Below are positions 7,296 through 15,905 of a stretch of DNA of 42,035 nucleotides, one piece after another. How positions within the stretch are numbered: the first letter of the stretch is position 1; every line of letters begins with the position of its first letter. Made by a program: the position numbers and the translations under genes. The notes below the pieces were generated by a model. It was not told the DNA's origin. It was given only the letters and a program-made list of their open reading frames with translations, and did not search any database. Source of the DNA: JABSSA01 sp039975755 (GTDB lineage Bacteria > Pseudomonadota > Alphaproteobacteria > Rhodobacterales > Rhodobacteraceae); assembly GCA_039975755.1 (NCBI GenBank), contig JBDWGM010000002.1, positions 1 through 42,035 on the forward strand, in the 5' to 3' direction.

Positions 7296-8873
7296 TCAGT
7301 CCGCGAAAAGGTGACTTCGCTCCGCAATTTCGCGACCCTTTTCGCTGGTCACGGATAAAAACCGGGCAAGCGCTTCGCCATTTTCTGTCAGGTCCGCGAT
7401 TTCGCGGATCCGCTCCAGATTTTCGAAACCTGCATCCCCGATGCAATCACTTTCAAATGCGATATCGTTCCGAATGGTTGGTAATAATCGATCTAATGTG
7501 TCTTTAGATGTTTGCTCGCCTGCCAACCCAACACGCAAAGCATGCCCAGACAAAAAATCATCGCTGAACTGGCACTGTATCTCAAGCATACGCGTAACGG
7601 ATCGATCATTCGCAAAATCTTGCAACAGATCAAGGTTGCCAGGGTCCATACAAACGATCAGGCGGTCGGTTTCGAAATAATCAAACAGCATCCGCATCAA
7701 TGCGCGTCTGTGACGTGTCCGTTTTCCCAGCGTTTTCTGAATACCACCCAGATCCGGCAGCGGTGTTTGCTCTTCGTTGAACAGATATTCAATGGCAGGA
7801 ACATTTGTGGTTTGCCGGATTTGTGCCAGCAACCGCTTGGCAACGTGCCACTTCTTACAAATGACAATCATCAGTTCGCGATTGCGGCCCAATGTAGATT
7901 CCGTTTCCCAAAACCGTGTCGCAAATCGGCGTCCCGTCCGCCCCCGGTCAGTCAAGAACTTAAACAGATTGCGCCCTTCATTGGATATCTGAAAATGCAC
8001 GCCCTTGGCCGCATACAATAACCCAAGCTTGCGCTTAAGATCATTGGCTTCTGGGCTGATTTTACGTGCGAATAGGTAATCCTGACCCAGCAGCAAATCG
8101 TAATGATCGTCATAAAGCGACACCGGCATTCCGTAATCCGAAAAAATCAAGAACGTCAGCGTCCGGGTTCGGATCTCTTTTTCCGGAACGACATGATGCA
8201 CAATCGTTTGAAAAAACGTTTCATCAGGAATCCAAGTCGTCGCAAAGAATCGCATGACGTCCGGGCGTTCCTTCGTAAAATTCACCACCCATTCCATCGT
8301 GCGGCGTCGTAAACACCACCATTGGCTGCCAATCATCACTTGAATATCCGCAGGTATATCCCGCGTCAGCCCCATCCGTTGCTGGAGCTTATAGCTGCCA
8401 TAGAACAAGGTTTTGCTTTTCCGTTCGTTGAAGAAGTGACGATAGATCAATCGCTCTTCCTTCATGCCGGTCTTGATCCAATCGCTTTCGAAATAATCAA
8501 AGCTCTCGATAAAATCCGCATCGTTATCGTCAAGAAATTGATGTGTGTATTCTGCCGACTTGATCGGCATACAGTCACCCGACAGCATGTAAAAATGTGT
8601 GGCCCGTGGGAACGCATCCAATGCAGCTTCGATCGCGTTCAAGGTAGCCTTGACCAAGCTCCACTCACCCCACCCACACCTGATACGCTTTTTGGAAAAA
8701 ACAACGTTAGGGTTGCTGGCAAGTTCATCACAAATGGTCGCATAATCTGCCATATCGGCGCGTGCATCAAAGTGGATCGCGATGTAGTCACCCGCCGCAG
8801 TCAGCCGCTCCGCTTGCTTGATGATAGCAGTCGGATCCTTGTGACACAGTAGGATATAGGCGATTTTGGCCAT
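7296..8873 (-). CDS. GT14 (Core-2/I-branching type) beta-1,6-N-acetylglucosaminyltransferase with C-terminal extension
   Basis: A 525-residue protein. Residues 1-260 match the core-2/I-branching glycosyltransferase pattern: an A-Y-I-L-L-C-H-K-D start, an I-H-F-D-A segment near 33, a W-G-E-W-S-L-V-K-A motif near 68, H-F-Y-M-L-S-G-D-C near 91, G-S-Q-W-W near 183 and P-D-E-T-F-F-Q-T near 217. Residues from about 290 to 525 form a second domain unrelated to the GT core. From memory this is the DUF5928 type found in roseobacters. The second domain contains basic segments and an F-E-T-D-R-L-I-V-C-M-D-P-G motif. The neighbouring divergent sulfotransferase suggests joint modification of a surface glycan. 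The enzyme probably uses UDP-GlcNAc in the cytoplasm, but the acceptor is unknown. Confidence 0.85.
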   Translation of the reverse strand: MAKIAYILLCHKDPTAIIKQAERLTAAGDYIAIHFDARADMADYATICDELASNPNVVFSKKRIRCGWGEWSLVKATLNAIEAALDAFPRATHFYMLSGDCMPIKSAEYTHQFLDDNDADFIESFDYFESDWIKTGMKEERLIYRHFFNERKSKTLFYGSYKLQQRMGLTRDIPADIQVMIGSQWWCLRRRTMEWVVNFTKERPDVMRFFATTWIPDETFFQTIVHHVVPEKEIRTRTLTFLIFSDYGMPVSLYDDHYDLLLGQDYLFARKISPEANDLKRKLGLLYAAKGVHFQISNEGRNLFKFLTDRGRTGRRFATRFWETESTLGRNRELMIVICKKWHVAKRLLAQIRQTTNVPAIEYLFNEEQTPLPDLGGIQKTLGKRTRHRRALMRMLFDYFETDRLIVCMDPGNLDLLQDFANDRSVTRMLEIQCQFSDDFLSGHALRVGLAGEQTSKDTLDRLLPTIRNDIAFESDCIGDAGFENLERIREIADLTENGEALARFLSVTSEKGREIAERSHLFAD

Positions 8874-9009
8874 GCTTTGCGCTTTAAGTATACTCTTACG
8901 TTACATTGATTACAGAGATAAAGCTTGCGGATGATTGAATAAACATACTTTCTTTGGTTTTTATCAGAGTGCGGCGACGAGACCGTAAAACGCAAAAGGG
9001 GCGGTAAAT

Positions 9010-9828
9010 ATGGGTTTTCCTGGAACATGGATGACGGAAAGCGAAAGCGTAGTCTATCGCGTCGTTCCAAAATGCGCATGCTCCAGCATTGGTCAAATCA
9101 TGTATTTTTCGGATCACGGCCGATTTTTTGATGGCGACATCCATGATTCTGTCGATGGTATGCACAAATGGGCGCAAGAGGCATCGCAGCCCAAAATCAC
9201 AAGCAATGTGCAATCCCATAAGAGCTATTCGTTCACCTGTGTCCGCAACCCATACACGCGCATTCTGTCCAGTTTCTTTGACAAAATTTGCGGTGTTCAG
9301 CGCAACGGAAAAAGATATCGCGGGAACCTGGTACCACTTTTGATGCAAAAGTACGGAATTGAGGTTGGCGGCCCTGATGGCAAAGGTGACTTCGATCAGA
9401 TCAAATCCTTTCGCAGATTTTTGTTGTTCGCCCGCGACACGATCCGTTGGCGTCGCCCCATGGACCCCGACATTCACTGGTCAGCCATGTCTGGGCACGT
9501 TTCGACATTCATTGTGAATGGTGGTCAGTACGACAAAATCATCTGGACAGAGGCCTTTAACGACGGGATGCAAAACGTGTTGAACGCCATCGAAACACCC
9601 GTTCCAGTGTCTTTGGACGAAGTTCCACGGTTCAACGAAAGCGAAGGCCACGGCCCGAAGCGTTTGCACCCTGTCGAAGATTATTTCGACGACCTTTCGA
9701 TGCATCTGATTTACGAAATCTACAAGCGCGACTTTGATATGTTTAAATATGATTTCGAAAACCCGGGCAATAAAATGCCCGTGGGCGAGATTGATTTGGA
9801 CGAAGTGCACGCCAAACTAGGCGACTGA
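9010..9828 (+). CDS. Sulfotransferase family protein (Sulfotransfer_2 type)
   Basis: A 272-residue protein. It has the 5'-phosphosulfate-binding loop P-K-C-A-C-S-S near residues 20-26 (Lys21) and the 3'-phosphate-binding motif C-V-R-N-P-Y-T-R near 77-84, with Arg79 and Ser87 as the expected PAPS contacts. Both are typical of carbohydrate sulfotransferases. AAGGGGCGG lies just ahead of the ATG. It has no signal peptide, so it would act on a cytoplasmic or membrane-bound precursor. It is divergent from the GT14 gene across 136 bases, which may hold promoters for both. It converges on alkB with two bases between stop codons. A role in sulfating a capsule or exopolysaccharide is inferred from this pairing. 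Confidence 0.85.
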   Translation: MGFPGTWMTESESVVYRVVPKCACSSIGQIMYFSDHGRFFDGDIHDSVDGMHKWAQEASQPKITSNVQSHKSYSFTCVRNPYTRILSSFFDKICGVQRNGKRYRGNLVPLLMQKYGIEVGGPDGKGDFDQIKSFRRFLLFARDTIRWRRPMDPDIHWSAMSGHVSTFIVNGGQYDKIIWTEAFNDGMQNVLNAIETPVPVSLDEVPRFNESEGHGPKRLHPVEDYFDDLSMHLIYEIYKRDFDMFKYDFENPGNKMPVGEIDLDEVHAKLGD

Positions 9829-9830
9829 CC

Positions 9831-10967
9831 CTAACGGGGGAGCGGATTGAGCCTTTTGACGTATGGATCCCAATCCGTAATCTCCGGATAGTACATTTCG
9901 CGCCACTTTTGTACGCGCGAGTTCATCACTCGGCGCCAAAGGGTCGGAAACATCGCTGTGATTGTCATCACAGGATACCCGTACGGCAATTGCGGCGCTT
10001 CTGAGCCTTGGTAGTTTTGCAGAACCGGAAAACGTCGATCGGGTTTGTAATGATGATCCGAATGACGCTGCAAGTTGATCAGCAGCCAATTCGAAACACG
10101 CTGCGCTGCATTCCAAGAATGCCGAGGCTGTACATGCTCGTATTTACCATCGCCAAGATGTTTCCGCGTTAACCCATAATGTTCCACGTAATTAACCAGC
10201 TCCAACTGCCAGATGGCCGTTCCAGCCTGCACCAAGAACAACGCGATCCCAGTCCAGCCGCCCACGATAGCTGCCAACACCAAGAAACCCAATTGCAGCC
10301 CGCCATACACCCAAAACGGGTTGGCCATGTCTGTCCACGGCCTGTCCTTTTTGGCGAGTTTTGCTTTCTCGGCTTCAAAAGCAGAGACGAAACATTCTTT
10401 CAGAACACGTGGGTAAAACCGGTAAAAGCTTTCTCCGTAACGCGCCGTGACCGGGTCGCGCGGCGTACAGACATAACGGTGATGCACCAACAAATGCTCG
10501 GATCGGAAATGCGAATAAAGCACCATCGCCAGCAAAATATCCGCGCACCAACGCTCTGTTTTTGATTTCTGATGCATCAGTTCGTGTGAATAGTTGATCC
10601 CAACGGACCCCGTGATGACCCCAATGCCAAAGAAAATGACGACCTTTTCAAAGGAACTCAGATGCTCTGCCGGGACAACGTACCAGATCATTCCGAACAC
10701 AACGCAAAACTGCACCGGTGCCCATATTAGGGTTATGGCGCGGTACCAAAACAGATCACTGTCTGGGGTTTGCGGGTCCGCGTTTTCAGTATTTACACCC
10801 ACAAAAAAGTCTATGATCGCAAACAGATACCAAGTCACAAGAGGCAACAAGAATATCGTCCATCCGCCATACACCGCTGAAATCATCGCAAAGGGAACAA
10901 GCGAAAGCGAGAGCCAGAAGGGAATTGCCTTAACGATCGAGCTTGTGTTTTGTGCAGCAACGTTCAT
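9831..10967 (-). CDS. alkB: Alkane 1-monooxygenase (AlkB-type integral-membrane di-iron hydroxylase)
   Basis: A 378-residue membrane enzyme that would hydroxylate the terminal carbon of medium-chain alkanes using a rubredoxin electron donor. The family's histidine boxes are present: HELMH at 128-132, EHLLVHH ending at 163, N-Y-V-E-H-Y-G at 259-265 and L-Q-R-H-S-D-H-H at 299-306. Hydrophobic segments cover about 12-57, 78-98, 107-125 and 222-256. The ATG at 10967 has GGAG six bases upstream. A longer frame begins with TTG at 11018 without such a site. No rubredoxin or alkane regulator gene is nearby, so electron transfer partners must be encoded elsewhere. Some AlkB relatives act on other hydrophobic substrates. 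Confidence 0.9.
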   Translation of the reverse strand: MNVAAQNTSSIVKAIPFWLSLSLVPFAMISAVYGGWTIFLLPLVTWYLFAIIDFFVGVNTENADPQTPDSDLFWYRAITLIWAPVQFCVVFGMIWYVVPAEHLSSFEKVVIFFGIGVITGSVGINYSHELMHQKSKTERWCADILLAMVLYSHFRSEHLLVHHRYVCTPRDPVTARYGESFYRFYPRVLKECFVSAFEAEKAKLAKKDRPWTDMANPFWVYGGLQLGFLVLAAIVGGWTGIALFLVQAGTAIWQLELVNYVEHYGLTRKHLGDGKYEHVQPRHSWNAAQRVSNWLLINLQRHSDHHYKPDRRFPVLQNYQGSEAPQLPYGYPVMTITAMFPTLWRRVMNSRVQKWREMYYPEITDWDPYVKRLNPLPR

Positions 10968-11049
10968 CGCAAACTCCGGAATTGCTTTGTCAGCCAATCT
11001 ATCTCGGCGCGGATTCAATCACCAAGAGTAACCCTGCGTAACGTCAGGA

Positions 11050-12093
11050 TTAGTTGACCAAATCAAATGCCTTACGCATCAAGGTTGGCAAATCACTTGG
11101 ACGGAAATCGTCACGCGGCACGATTTCACCCTTTTCCGTCAGCGGATGCCAGTCAATTTCCGCAAACCGTAGCGTCAAAATAAGATGGAAATGTGTGAAT
11201 GTGTGACGCACTTCGCCTGCCACATCGACCCAAGCCGCATCAAACGGGGGTTGAGTCATGACATCTTGTGTCGCATCAACCCAATCAGACCCCGGCCACC
11301 CCAACATGCCACCCAGCAGACCTTTTTCCGGTCGCCGTTCCAGAAACCATCCCCCGTCTGTATGTCGCGCAAGATAGGCAACGCCATGACGGGTCGGCTT
11401 TGCCTTCTTGGGCAGTTTTTTGGGCAATAACGGTGCGGTTCCAGCCTTGCGGGCTTCGCAATGGGTCATACAGGGACAGATTCCGCACGCGGGGGATTTC
11501 GGCGAACATATCGTGGCACCCAGATCCATTACAGCCTGCGCATAGTCTCCAGTGCGCAAATCTGGCGTTAAGCGTCCGGCATGTTCAGTCAAAATTGATT
11601 TCGCAGTGGGCAAAGGAGTGTGCTCATTAAATAATCGCGCCATGACACGTTCGACATTCCCATCGACAACAACCTGTTTGTCATCAAAAGCAATCGAGGC
11701 AATTGCACTGGCCGTATAAGGCCCGATTCCAGGCAATGTCAGCAGAACCGCGTGATCCCTTGGAAATACGCCATCATGTTCGGCAACCACAACTCGTGCA
11801 CATTTCAACAAATTCCGCGCCCGTGCATAATATCCCAAACCGGCCCAAGCGCCCATAACGTCAGCATCTTCCGCTGCCGCTAAATCCTGGACAGTGGGCC
11901 AACGGTTCAGAAACTTAAGGAAATAGTCGCGCACAGCGGCAACGGTTGTTTGTTGCAACATGATCTCGGACATCCATACGTGATATGGATCGGGCAAAAT
12001 CCCTTTTTGTTTGTCACTTGGACCAATGCGCCAAGGCATTTCGCGAGCATTTACATCGTACCAATCAAGTAACATTTGACTGAGATCACACAA
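11050..12093 (-). CDS. mutY: A/G-specific adenine DNA glycosylase MutY
   Basis: Removes adenine mispaired with 8-oxoguanine in base-excision repair. The 347-residue product has the catalytic Glu43 in S-E-I-M-L-Q-Q-T. The helix-hairpin-helix is L-P-G-I-G-P-Y-T near 120-127, and the catalytic Asp144 lies in V-V-D-G-N-V. An iron-sulfur cluster is formed by Cys196, 203, 206 and 212 (C-x6-C-x2-C-x5-C). Residues 230-347 form the NUDIX-like 8-oxoG recognition domain. The frame opens at a TTG with a GGGGGG site eight bases upstream and an in-frame stop just before it. An ATG six codons in (12075) is the alternative. It is divergent from the DUF721 gene. Confidence 0.93.
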   Translation of the reverse strand: MCDLSQMLLDWYDVNAREMPWRIGPSDKQKGILPDPYHVWMSEIMLQQTTVAAVRDYFLKFLNRWPTVQDLAAAEDADVMGAWAGLGYYARARNLLKCARVVVAEHDGVFPRDHAVLLTLPGIGPYTASAIASIAFDDKQVVVDGNVERVMARLFNEHTPLPTAKSILTEHAGRLTPDLRTGDYAQAVMDLGATICSPKSPACGICPCMTHCEARKAGTAPLLPKKLPKKAKPTRHGVAYLARHTDGGWFLERRPEKGLLGGMLGWPGSDWVDATQDVMTQPPFDAAWVDVAGEVRHTFTHFHLILTLRFAEIDWHPLTEKGEIVPRDDFRPSDLPTLMRKAFDLVN

Positions 12094-12181
12094 GTTTTAT
12101 GCCCCCCTGTTTCTTGGCACTGGCAAGAACGGCGCGTTGCGCTATGATTTGGTACCAGTGCAAGAGACATAGGTCACCACA

Positions 12182-12688
12182 ATGCGTCGCGCCACAACAA
12201 AGGGTTTCAAGCAAACTGGCCAGCTTCTTGCCGGGCGCATTCGCAAAGCCAGCGAATCCAAAGGGTTTGCGCAAACCAAACTGCTGACGCATTGGACCGA
12301 AATCGCCGGAGGCGATATTGCAGCCATCGCCCGGCCCGTTGACGTCAATTATGGCCGCAATGGAATGGGTGCGACCTTGACGCTTCTCACGACTGGGGCG
12401 AATGCACCTATGTTGGAAATGCAAAAAGAACAGCTGCGGACCAAAGTGAATGGTGTGTATGGATATAACGCAATTGCGCGCATTCGTATCACTCAAACTG
12501 CAGCCACGGGGTTTGCCGAAGGACAGGTCGAGTTTCTGCCTAAGGCAAAAAAAGCTCCTGACTCACCCGATCCACGCGTGCAAGGTGTCGCTGAGAAAGT
12601 GGCCGCACCTGTCGAAGACGAAGGTTTACGATTGGCGCTTGAGCGTTTGGGAACAAATATTATGTCAAAATCAGAATCGAGGACTTGA
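12182..12688 (+). CDS. DUF721 / DciA-like protein
   Basis: A 168-residue basic protein. Residues 10-110 fit the DUF721 pattern: an R-x-S-E-S-K-G-F-A segment, then W-T-E-I-A-G-G-D-I-A, and later a helix with E-M-Q-K-E-Q-L-R. DUF721 includes DciA, which loads or stabilises the replicative helicase in bacteria lacking DnaC. Whether this member has that role is inferred from the family alone. The C-terminal 60 residues are of low complexity and end in a short helix. Only four bases separate its stop from the start of the thioredoxin-like gene, so the two probably share a transcript. This pairing is familiar from Rhodobacteraceae. Confidence 0.8.
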   Translation: MRRATTKGFKQTGQLLAGRIRKASESKGFAQTKLLTHWTEIAGGDIAAIARPVDVNYGRNGMGATLTLLTTGANAPMLEMQKEQLRTKVNGVYGYNAIARIRITQTAATGFAEGQVEFLPKAKKAPDSPDPRVQGVAEKVAAPVEDEGLRLALERLGTNIMSKSESRT

Positions 12689-12692
12689 CCAA

Positions 12693-13313
12693 ATGAAACG
12701 ACTTTTCAGCGCGATGACAGCAATCGCAATGATGGCATTTGCCAGTGTAGCGGTTGCCCAAGATGCAGATCTTGACACATCCAGCATCATTGAAATGCAA
12801 ATCGGCAATCCTGACGCACCCGTAACCGTCATCGAATATGCAAGCTATACCTGTCCGCATTGCGCCAGTTTTCACGCAGGCAACTATAAGAAGTTGAAAG
12901 CTGATTACATCGATACAGGTAAAATCAACTTTGTTTACCGCGAAGTGTATTTCGACCGTTTCGGCGTGTGGGCATCCGCCTTGGCCCGTTGTGCGGGACC
13001 TGAAAAATTCTTTGGCATCACTGATTTGTTGTATTCAGGCCAAGCCACTTGGGCGCGTGCCGGTGGTGGCGACCCGGGTGCAATTGTTGAGGAAATTCGC
13101 AAAATCGGACGCCTAGCGGGTCTAGATGGCGAAAGCATCGAAGCCTGCCTGCAAGACGGCGACAAATTGCGAACATTGGTTGCTTGGTATCAGGAAAATG
13201 CAGAAGAACATGGCGTTCAAAGCACGCCTAGCTTTGTGATCAATGGTCAAACGCACAACAATATGGCTTACCCGGAAATGCAGCGTCTCATCGATGAGGC
13301 CGCTGGCAGCTGA
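12693..13313 (+). CDS. Secreted DsbA-family thiol-disulfide oxidoreductase
   Basis: A 206-residue protein with a signal peptide (residues 1-22, cleavage after A-V-A). A thioredoxin fold follows, with the active site C-P-H-C at 54-57 and the cis-proline segment S-T-P-S-F-V-I near 180. A helical insertion lies between them, as in DsbA. It would oxidise or isomerise protein thiols in the periplasm. The ATG at 12693 is preferred over the longer frame from 12450, which runs through the previous gene. A GAGGAC sequence overlaps the end of that gene as a ribosome binding site. A strong hairpin terminator follows within 30 bases of the stop. Confidence 0.9.
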   Translation: MKRLFSAMTAIAMMAFASVAVAQDADLDTSSIIEMQIGNPDAPVTVIEYASYTCPHCASFHAGNYKKLKADYIDTGKINFVYREVYFDRFGVWASALARCAGPEKFFGITDLLYSGQATWARAGGGDPGAIVEEIRKIGRLAGLDGESIEACLQDGDKLRTLVAWYQENAEEHGVQSTPSFVINGQTHNNMAYPEMQRLIDEAAGS

Positions 13314-13338
13314 TTTTCGCGGAGCTTTGAAACTCGAA

Positions 13339-13362
13339 AACCCCTTCGTTATCGAAGGGGTT
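13339..13362. terminator. Bidirectional rho-independent terminator between the dsbA-like gene and lpxK
   Basis: A perfect 10-bp stem (AACCCCTTCG paired with CGAAGGGGTT) with a TTAT loop. It is followed on the plus strand by CTTTATTT and on the minus strand by TTTTC. It lies between two convergent genes, 25 bases after the thioredoxin-like stop and 2 bases after the lpxK stop, so it can end transcripts from both sides. Confidence 0.88.
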
Positions 13363-13364
13363 CT

Positions 13365-14363
13365 TTATTTGGGCGGTGGAAAATCCGTCAGGCGGTTTAT
13401 CAAAGAAGCGTCGTTTTTGATGTGTAACCGCACAGGCAACGTGATGACCTTCGACCGAAATGAGGGAGGCAGTCGCGCCGCATCTTTTTCTGTCGTGACC
13501 ATTTGTGCGTTTCTCGACAACGCTTCGGTTTCCAATCGCCCTAACAAAGCCGACGATAGCTTTGCGTGATCCCCAAGTGCTTCGGCGCGAATTAGATCTG
13601 CCCCCAATCCACGCAACGTATTGAAGAACTTTTCGGGGCGCCCAATGCCTGCAAAGGCGACTGCGCGCATACCATTCCAATCCATACCGGTTTCCAACGG
13701 GATCAGCTCAGCGGTCAGGTGAGGTAAGACGGATGGCAATTGCGTCCGAGATGAAAAGGCGTCTTGTGCGTTCTGGTCGCCAATTGACAACAAAAAATCT
13801 GCACGTGCCAATCCAACATTTATGGGTTCGCGCAGAGGGCCAGCAGGAATACATCGACCATTTCCAAAACCGACCTCAGCATCCACTACAACGACTGAGA
13901 CATCGTAAGACAACGCTGGGTTCTGAAAACCGTCATCCAGCACAACAACACTGGCGCCAGCCGCAACAGCGGCCTGAACGCCTGCCATTCGATCCTGCGC
14001 CACCGTCACATCCGCAAATGCGGACAACAACAATGGTTCATCCCCGACCTGTTCTGCTGCGTGCCGAGCTGGATCAACAGCGACTGGACCTTTCAGCTGC
14101 CCGCCATATCCTCGGCTCACGATGTGTGGGGTATGGAATTGATCCCTCAACAGTTCGACTATTGATATGACGGTGGGTGTTTTGCCCACTCCTCCGGCAT
14201 TCAGGTTTCCGACGCAAATCAAAGGCACAGCCGCTTTGGCAAATTTCCCCGATGCCAATCGTCGCCGTGTCGCATTCGCATATATCGTGCCAAGCGGTGA
14301 CAGCAATCGTGCCTGCCATGCTGGACTCTCTTCAGGCGAAAACCAAAAATCAGGTGCTCGCAT
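13365..14363 (-). CDS. lpxK: Tetraacyldisaccharide 4'-kinase LpxK
   Basis: Phosphorylates the 4' position of the lipid A disaccharide precursor at the inner membrane. The 332-residue product has the Walker A loop G-N-L-N-A-G-G-V-G-K-T-P at 52-63, S-R-G-Y-G-G near 83-88, D-E-P-L-L near 108 and the D-D-G-F-Q segment near 142-146. All are typical of LpxK. The N-terminus has a moderately hydrophobic helix (residues 15-30), as expected for a membrane-associated kinase. Its start lies 14 bases inside the upstream waaA gene, indicating coupled translation. It is the last gene of a five-gene minus-strand run and ends at the shared terminator. Confidence 0.94.
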   Translation of the reverse strand: MRAPDFWFSPEESPAWQARLLSPLGTIYANATRRRLASGKFAKAAVPLICVGNLNAGGVGKTPTVISIVELLRDQFHTPHIVSRGYGGQLKGPVAVDPARHAAEQVGDEPLLLSAFADVTVAQDRMAGVQAAVAAGASVVVLDDGFQNPALSYDVSVVVVDAEVGFGNGRCIPAGPLREPINVGLARADFLLSIGDQNAQDAFSSRTQLPSVLPHLTAELIPLETGMDWNGMRAVAFAGIGRPEKFFNTLRGLGADLIRAEALGDHAKLSSALLGRLETEALSRNAQMVTTEKDAARLPPSFRSKVITLPVRLHIKNDASLINRLTDFPPPK

Positions 14364-15594
14364 CTAAAGCGTCCCCGCGGCCTTGATCCAAAGCTGTGTT
14401 GACCAATTCAATGACGCGATCTGTCGCCGCAGCCCCAGCGGTGATGACATCCCATGCGGCCATCGCCATGCTTGCTGCTTGATCCGGTGCGATAAGGCGT
14501 GACACTGCATTTCCCAATGAAAGATCGTCGGAAATAATTCGAGCAGCGCCCACTTCGGCAAGCCGCGAGTAAGAATTGAGATATTGCCCGACATTGGGAC
14601 CATAAAGGATCGCAGACCCGTGCGCCGCGGCCTCGTAAGGGTCAGCTCCCTTAGCACCTGCTGATAACGACCGTCCAAGAAATGAAACGGGTGAAACGCT
14701 TAACCAAAGCCCTGTTTCGTCTTCTGTGTCGGCCAGCAAAATACTGCAAGATTCCGACGGAATTTCGCCCTCACTCCATGACATTGCTCTTAAGTTCTCT
14801 TTGGCGACAGAAGCCCGAAACAGATCGATATCCTCAGGATTACTCGGTTCAAGAACAAGCAACAAACGATGCGCCCGTTTTAATGCCATGCGATGTGCGG
14901 ACAAAATCGTTGGCAATTCACTACGCGTAATTTTGCGTGCAAACCATATGGGGCGGCCACGCAATTCGCCACGCACCTCGTCCACCTCTGCCACGTTTAT
15001 TGGCAAGGTTTGCCCAATAGGTTGCAGTGGCGCGACGGTTTCAATCTGATCCAATGGACAACCCAGTTGCGCCAATCGCAAATGCGCCTCTTCTGATCTG
15101 GCAAGCCAAGCTTCAAAACACGTCAACACCTGACGCGGCACCTCGGGCAACCAGCGATCGGTTCGACGATCGAATCCGTCTTTTCCGGCATCCACCAGAA
15201 ACATGGGTATGTTTTGATCTGCACACGCCAGAACCAGGTTCGGACGCAAACCACCCCAAACCCAAACACCTGCATCCGGGGACCAATAATTCAAAAAGGC
15301 ATCAACGGATTGCGGGTGTTCGCTTGGAAGCGTTTCTATAATGAACTCACGCGTATTGGTCACGTTATTGGATCGTTCAGTGGCTTCATCTGGAAACGTT
15401 AAAAGAACGGTCATTCCATCCCGCGTACGCGCCATTCGCGTGGCAAGGTCAATCGCAGCGCGCCCCGCACCCAGTTCAGCAGAATGCAACCAAAGAACTT
15501 CGCCCTCAGGACGTTCGCTCTTTGGCGAAAACGCAGGTGCTGTACCGCGTGCTTTTAGCGCCTTATACGCGGCCAGCCCTAAAGAACCGCGCAC
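14350..15594 (-). CDS. waaA: 3-deoxy-D-manno-octulosonic acid (Kdo) transferase, WaaA/KdtA
   Basis: Adds Kdo from CMP-Kdo to lipid IVA, the step before lipopolysaccharide core assembly. The 414-residue product has a two-domain GT-B shape. The N-terminal part contains L-W-L-H-S-A-E-L-G-A-G near 35-44, equivalent to the W-x-H-x-x-S-x-G-E region of KdtA. The C-terminal part contains S-F-L-G-R-S-L near 304 and D-P-Y-E-A-A-A-H-G near 317, where the donor nucleotide is bound. The sequence is more divergent than enterobacterial WaaA; for instance A-E-L-G-A-G replaces the usual S-x-G-E. The start is a GTG 11 bases after the DUF4170 stop, with only a distant GAGGAA, so it is uncertain. Confidence 0.85.
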   Translation of the reverse strand: MRGSLGLAAYKALKARGTAPAFSPKSERPEGEVLWLHSAELGAGRAAIDLATRMARTRDGMTVLLTFPDEATERSNNVTNTREFIIETLPSEHPQSVDAFLNYWSPDAGVWVWGGLRPNLVLACADQNIPMFLVDAGKDGFDRRTDRWLPEVPRQVLTCFEAWLARSEEAHLRLAQLGCPLDQIETVAPLQPIGQTLPINVAEVDEVRGELRGRPIWFARKITRSELPTILSAHRMALKRAHRLLLVLEPSNPEDIDLFRASVAKENLRAMSWSEGEIPSESCSILLADTEDETGLWLSVSPVSFLGRSLSAGAKGADPYEAAAHGSAILYGPNVGQYLNSYSRLAEVGAARIISDDLSLGNAVSRLIAPDQAASMAMAAWDVITAGAAATDRVIELVNTALDQGRGDALDAST

Positions 15595-15605
15595 CCGAGC
15601 TGACG

Positions 15606-15848
15606 TCAGCCCAGTTCCTCGGTTGACGCCGTTTCCTTTTCTTCGTCACGCAAGCGGTGCAAATGAGCGATGAAATAACGCGTGTGTGCATTATCAACCG
15701 TGCGCTGTGCTTCTGCTTTCCAAGCTTGGTAGGCTGTTTCGTAATCCGGAAAAATTCCGACAACATGCAAATCATCAACATCCTTGAAAACCGTCTTGGT
15801 CGGATCAACAAGTTCGCCTCCGAAAACGAGGTGCAAGCGTTGGGTCAT
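15606..15848 (-). CDS. DUF4170 family protein
   Basis: An 80-residue soluble protein with the DUF4170 pattern: L-H-L-V-F-G-G-E-L at the N-terminus, then V-G-I-F-P-D-Y-E-T-A-Y-Q-A-W-K and a C-terminal helix rich in His, Arg and Glu. Its function is unknown. It sits directly upstream of the Kdo transferase gene, an arrangement familiar in Rhodobacteraceae. AGGAG lies seven bases before the ATG. The conserved position suggests a link to Kdo or lipid A assembly, but nothing in the sequence shows an activity. Confidence 0.87.
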   Translation of the reverse strand: MTQRLHLVFGGELVDPTKTVFKDVDDLHVVGIFPDYETAYQAWKAEAQRTVDNAHTRYFIAHLHRLRDEEKETASTEELG

Positions 15849-15905
15849 GGGTGATCTCCTAATTATTTGGGCTTGTAGAGCACTTTGCGCATCTCTTCCC
15901 GTGGG

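Noticed and set aside
12450..12692. N-terminal extension of the DsbA-like protein
   Set aside because: It lies inside the DUF721 gene in another frame and would bury the signal peptide.
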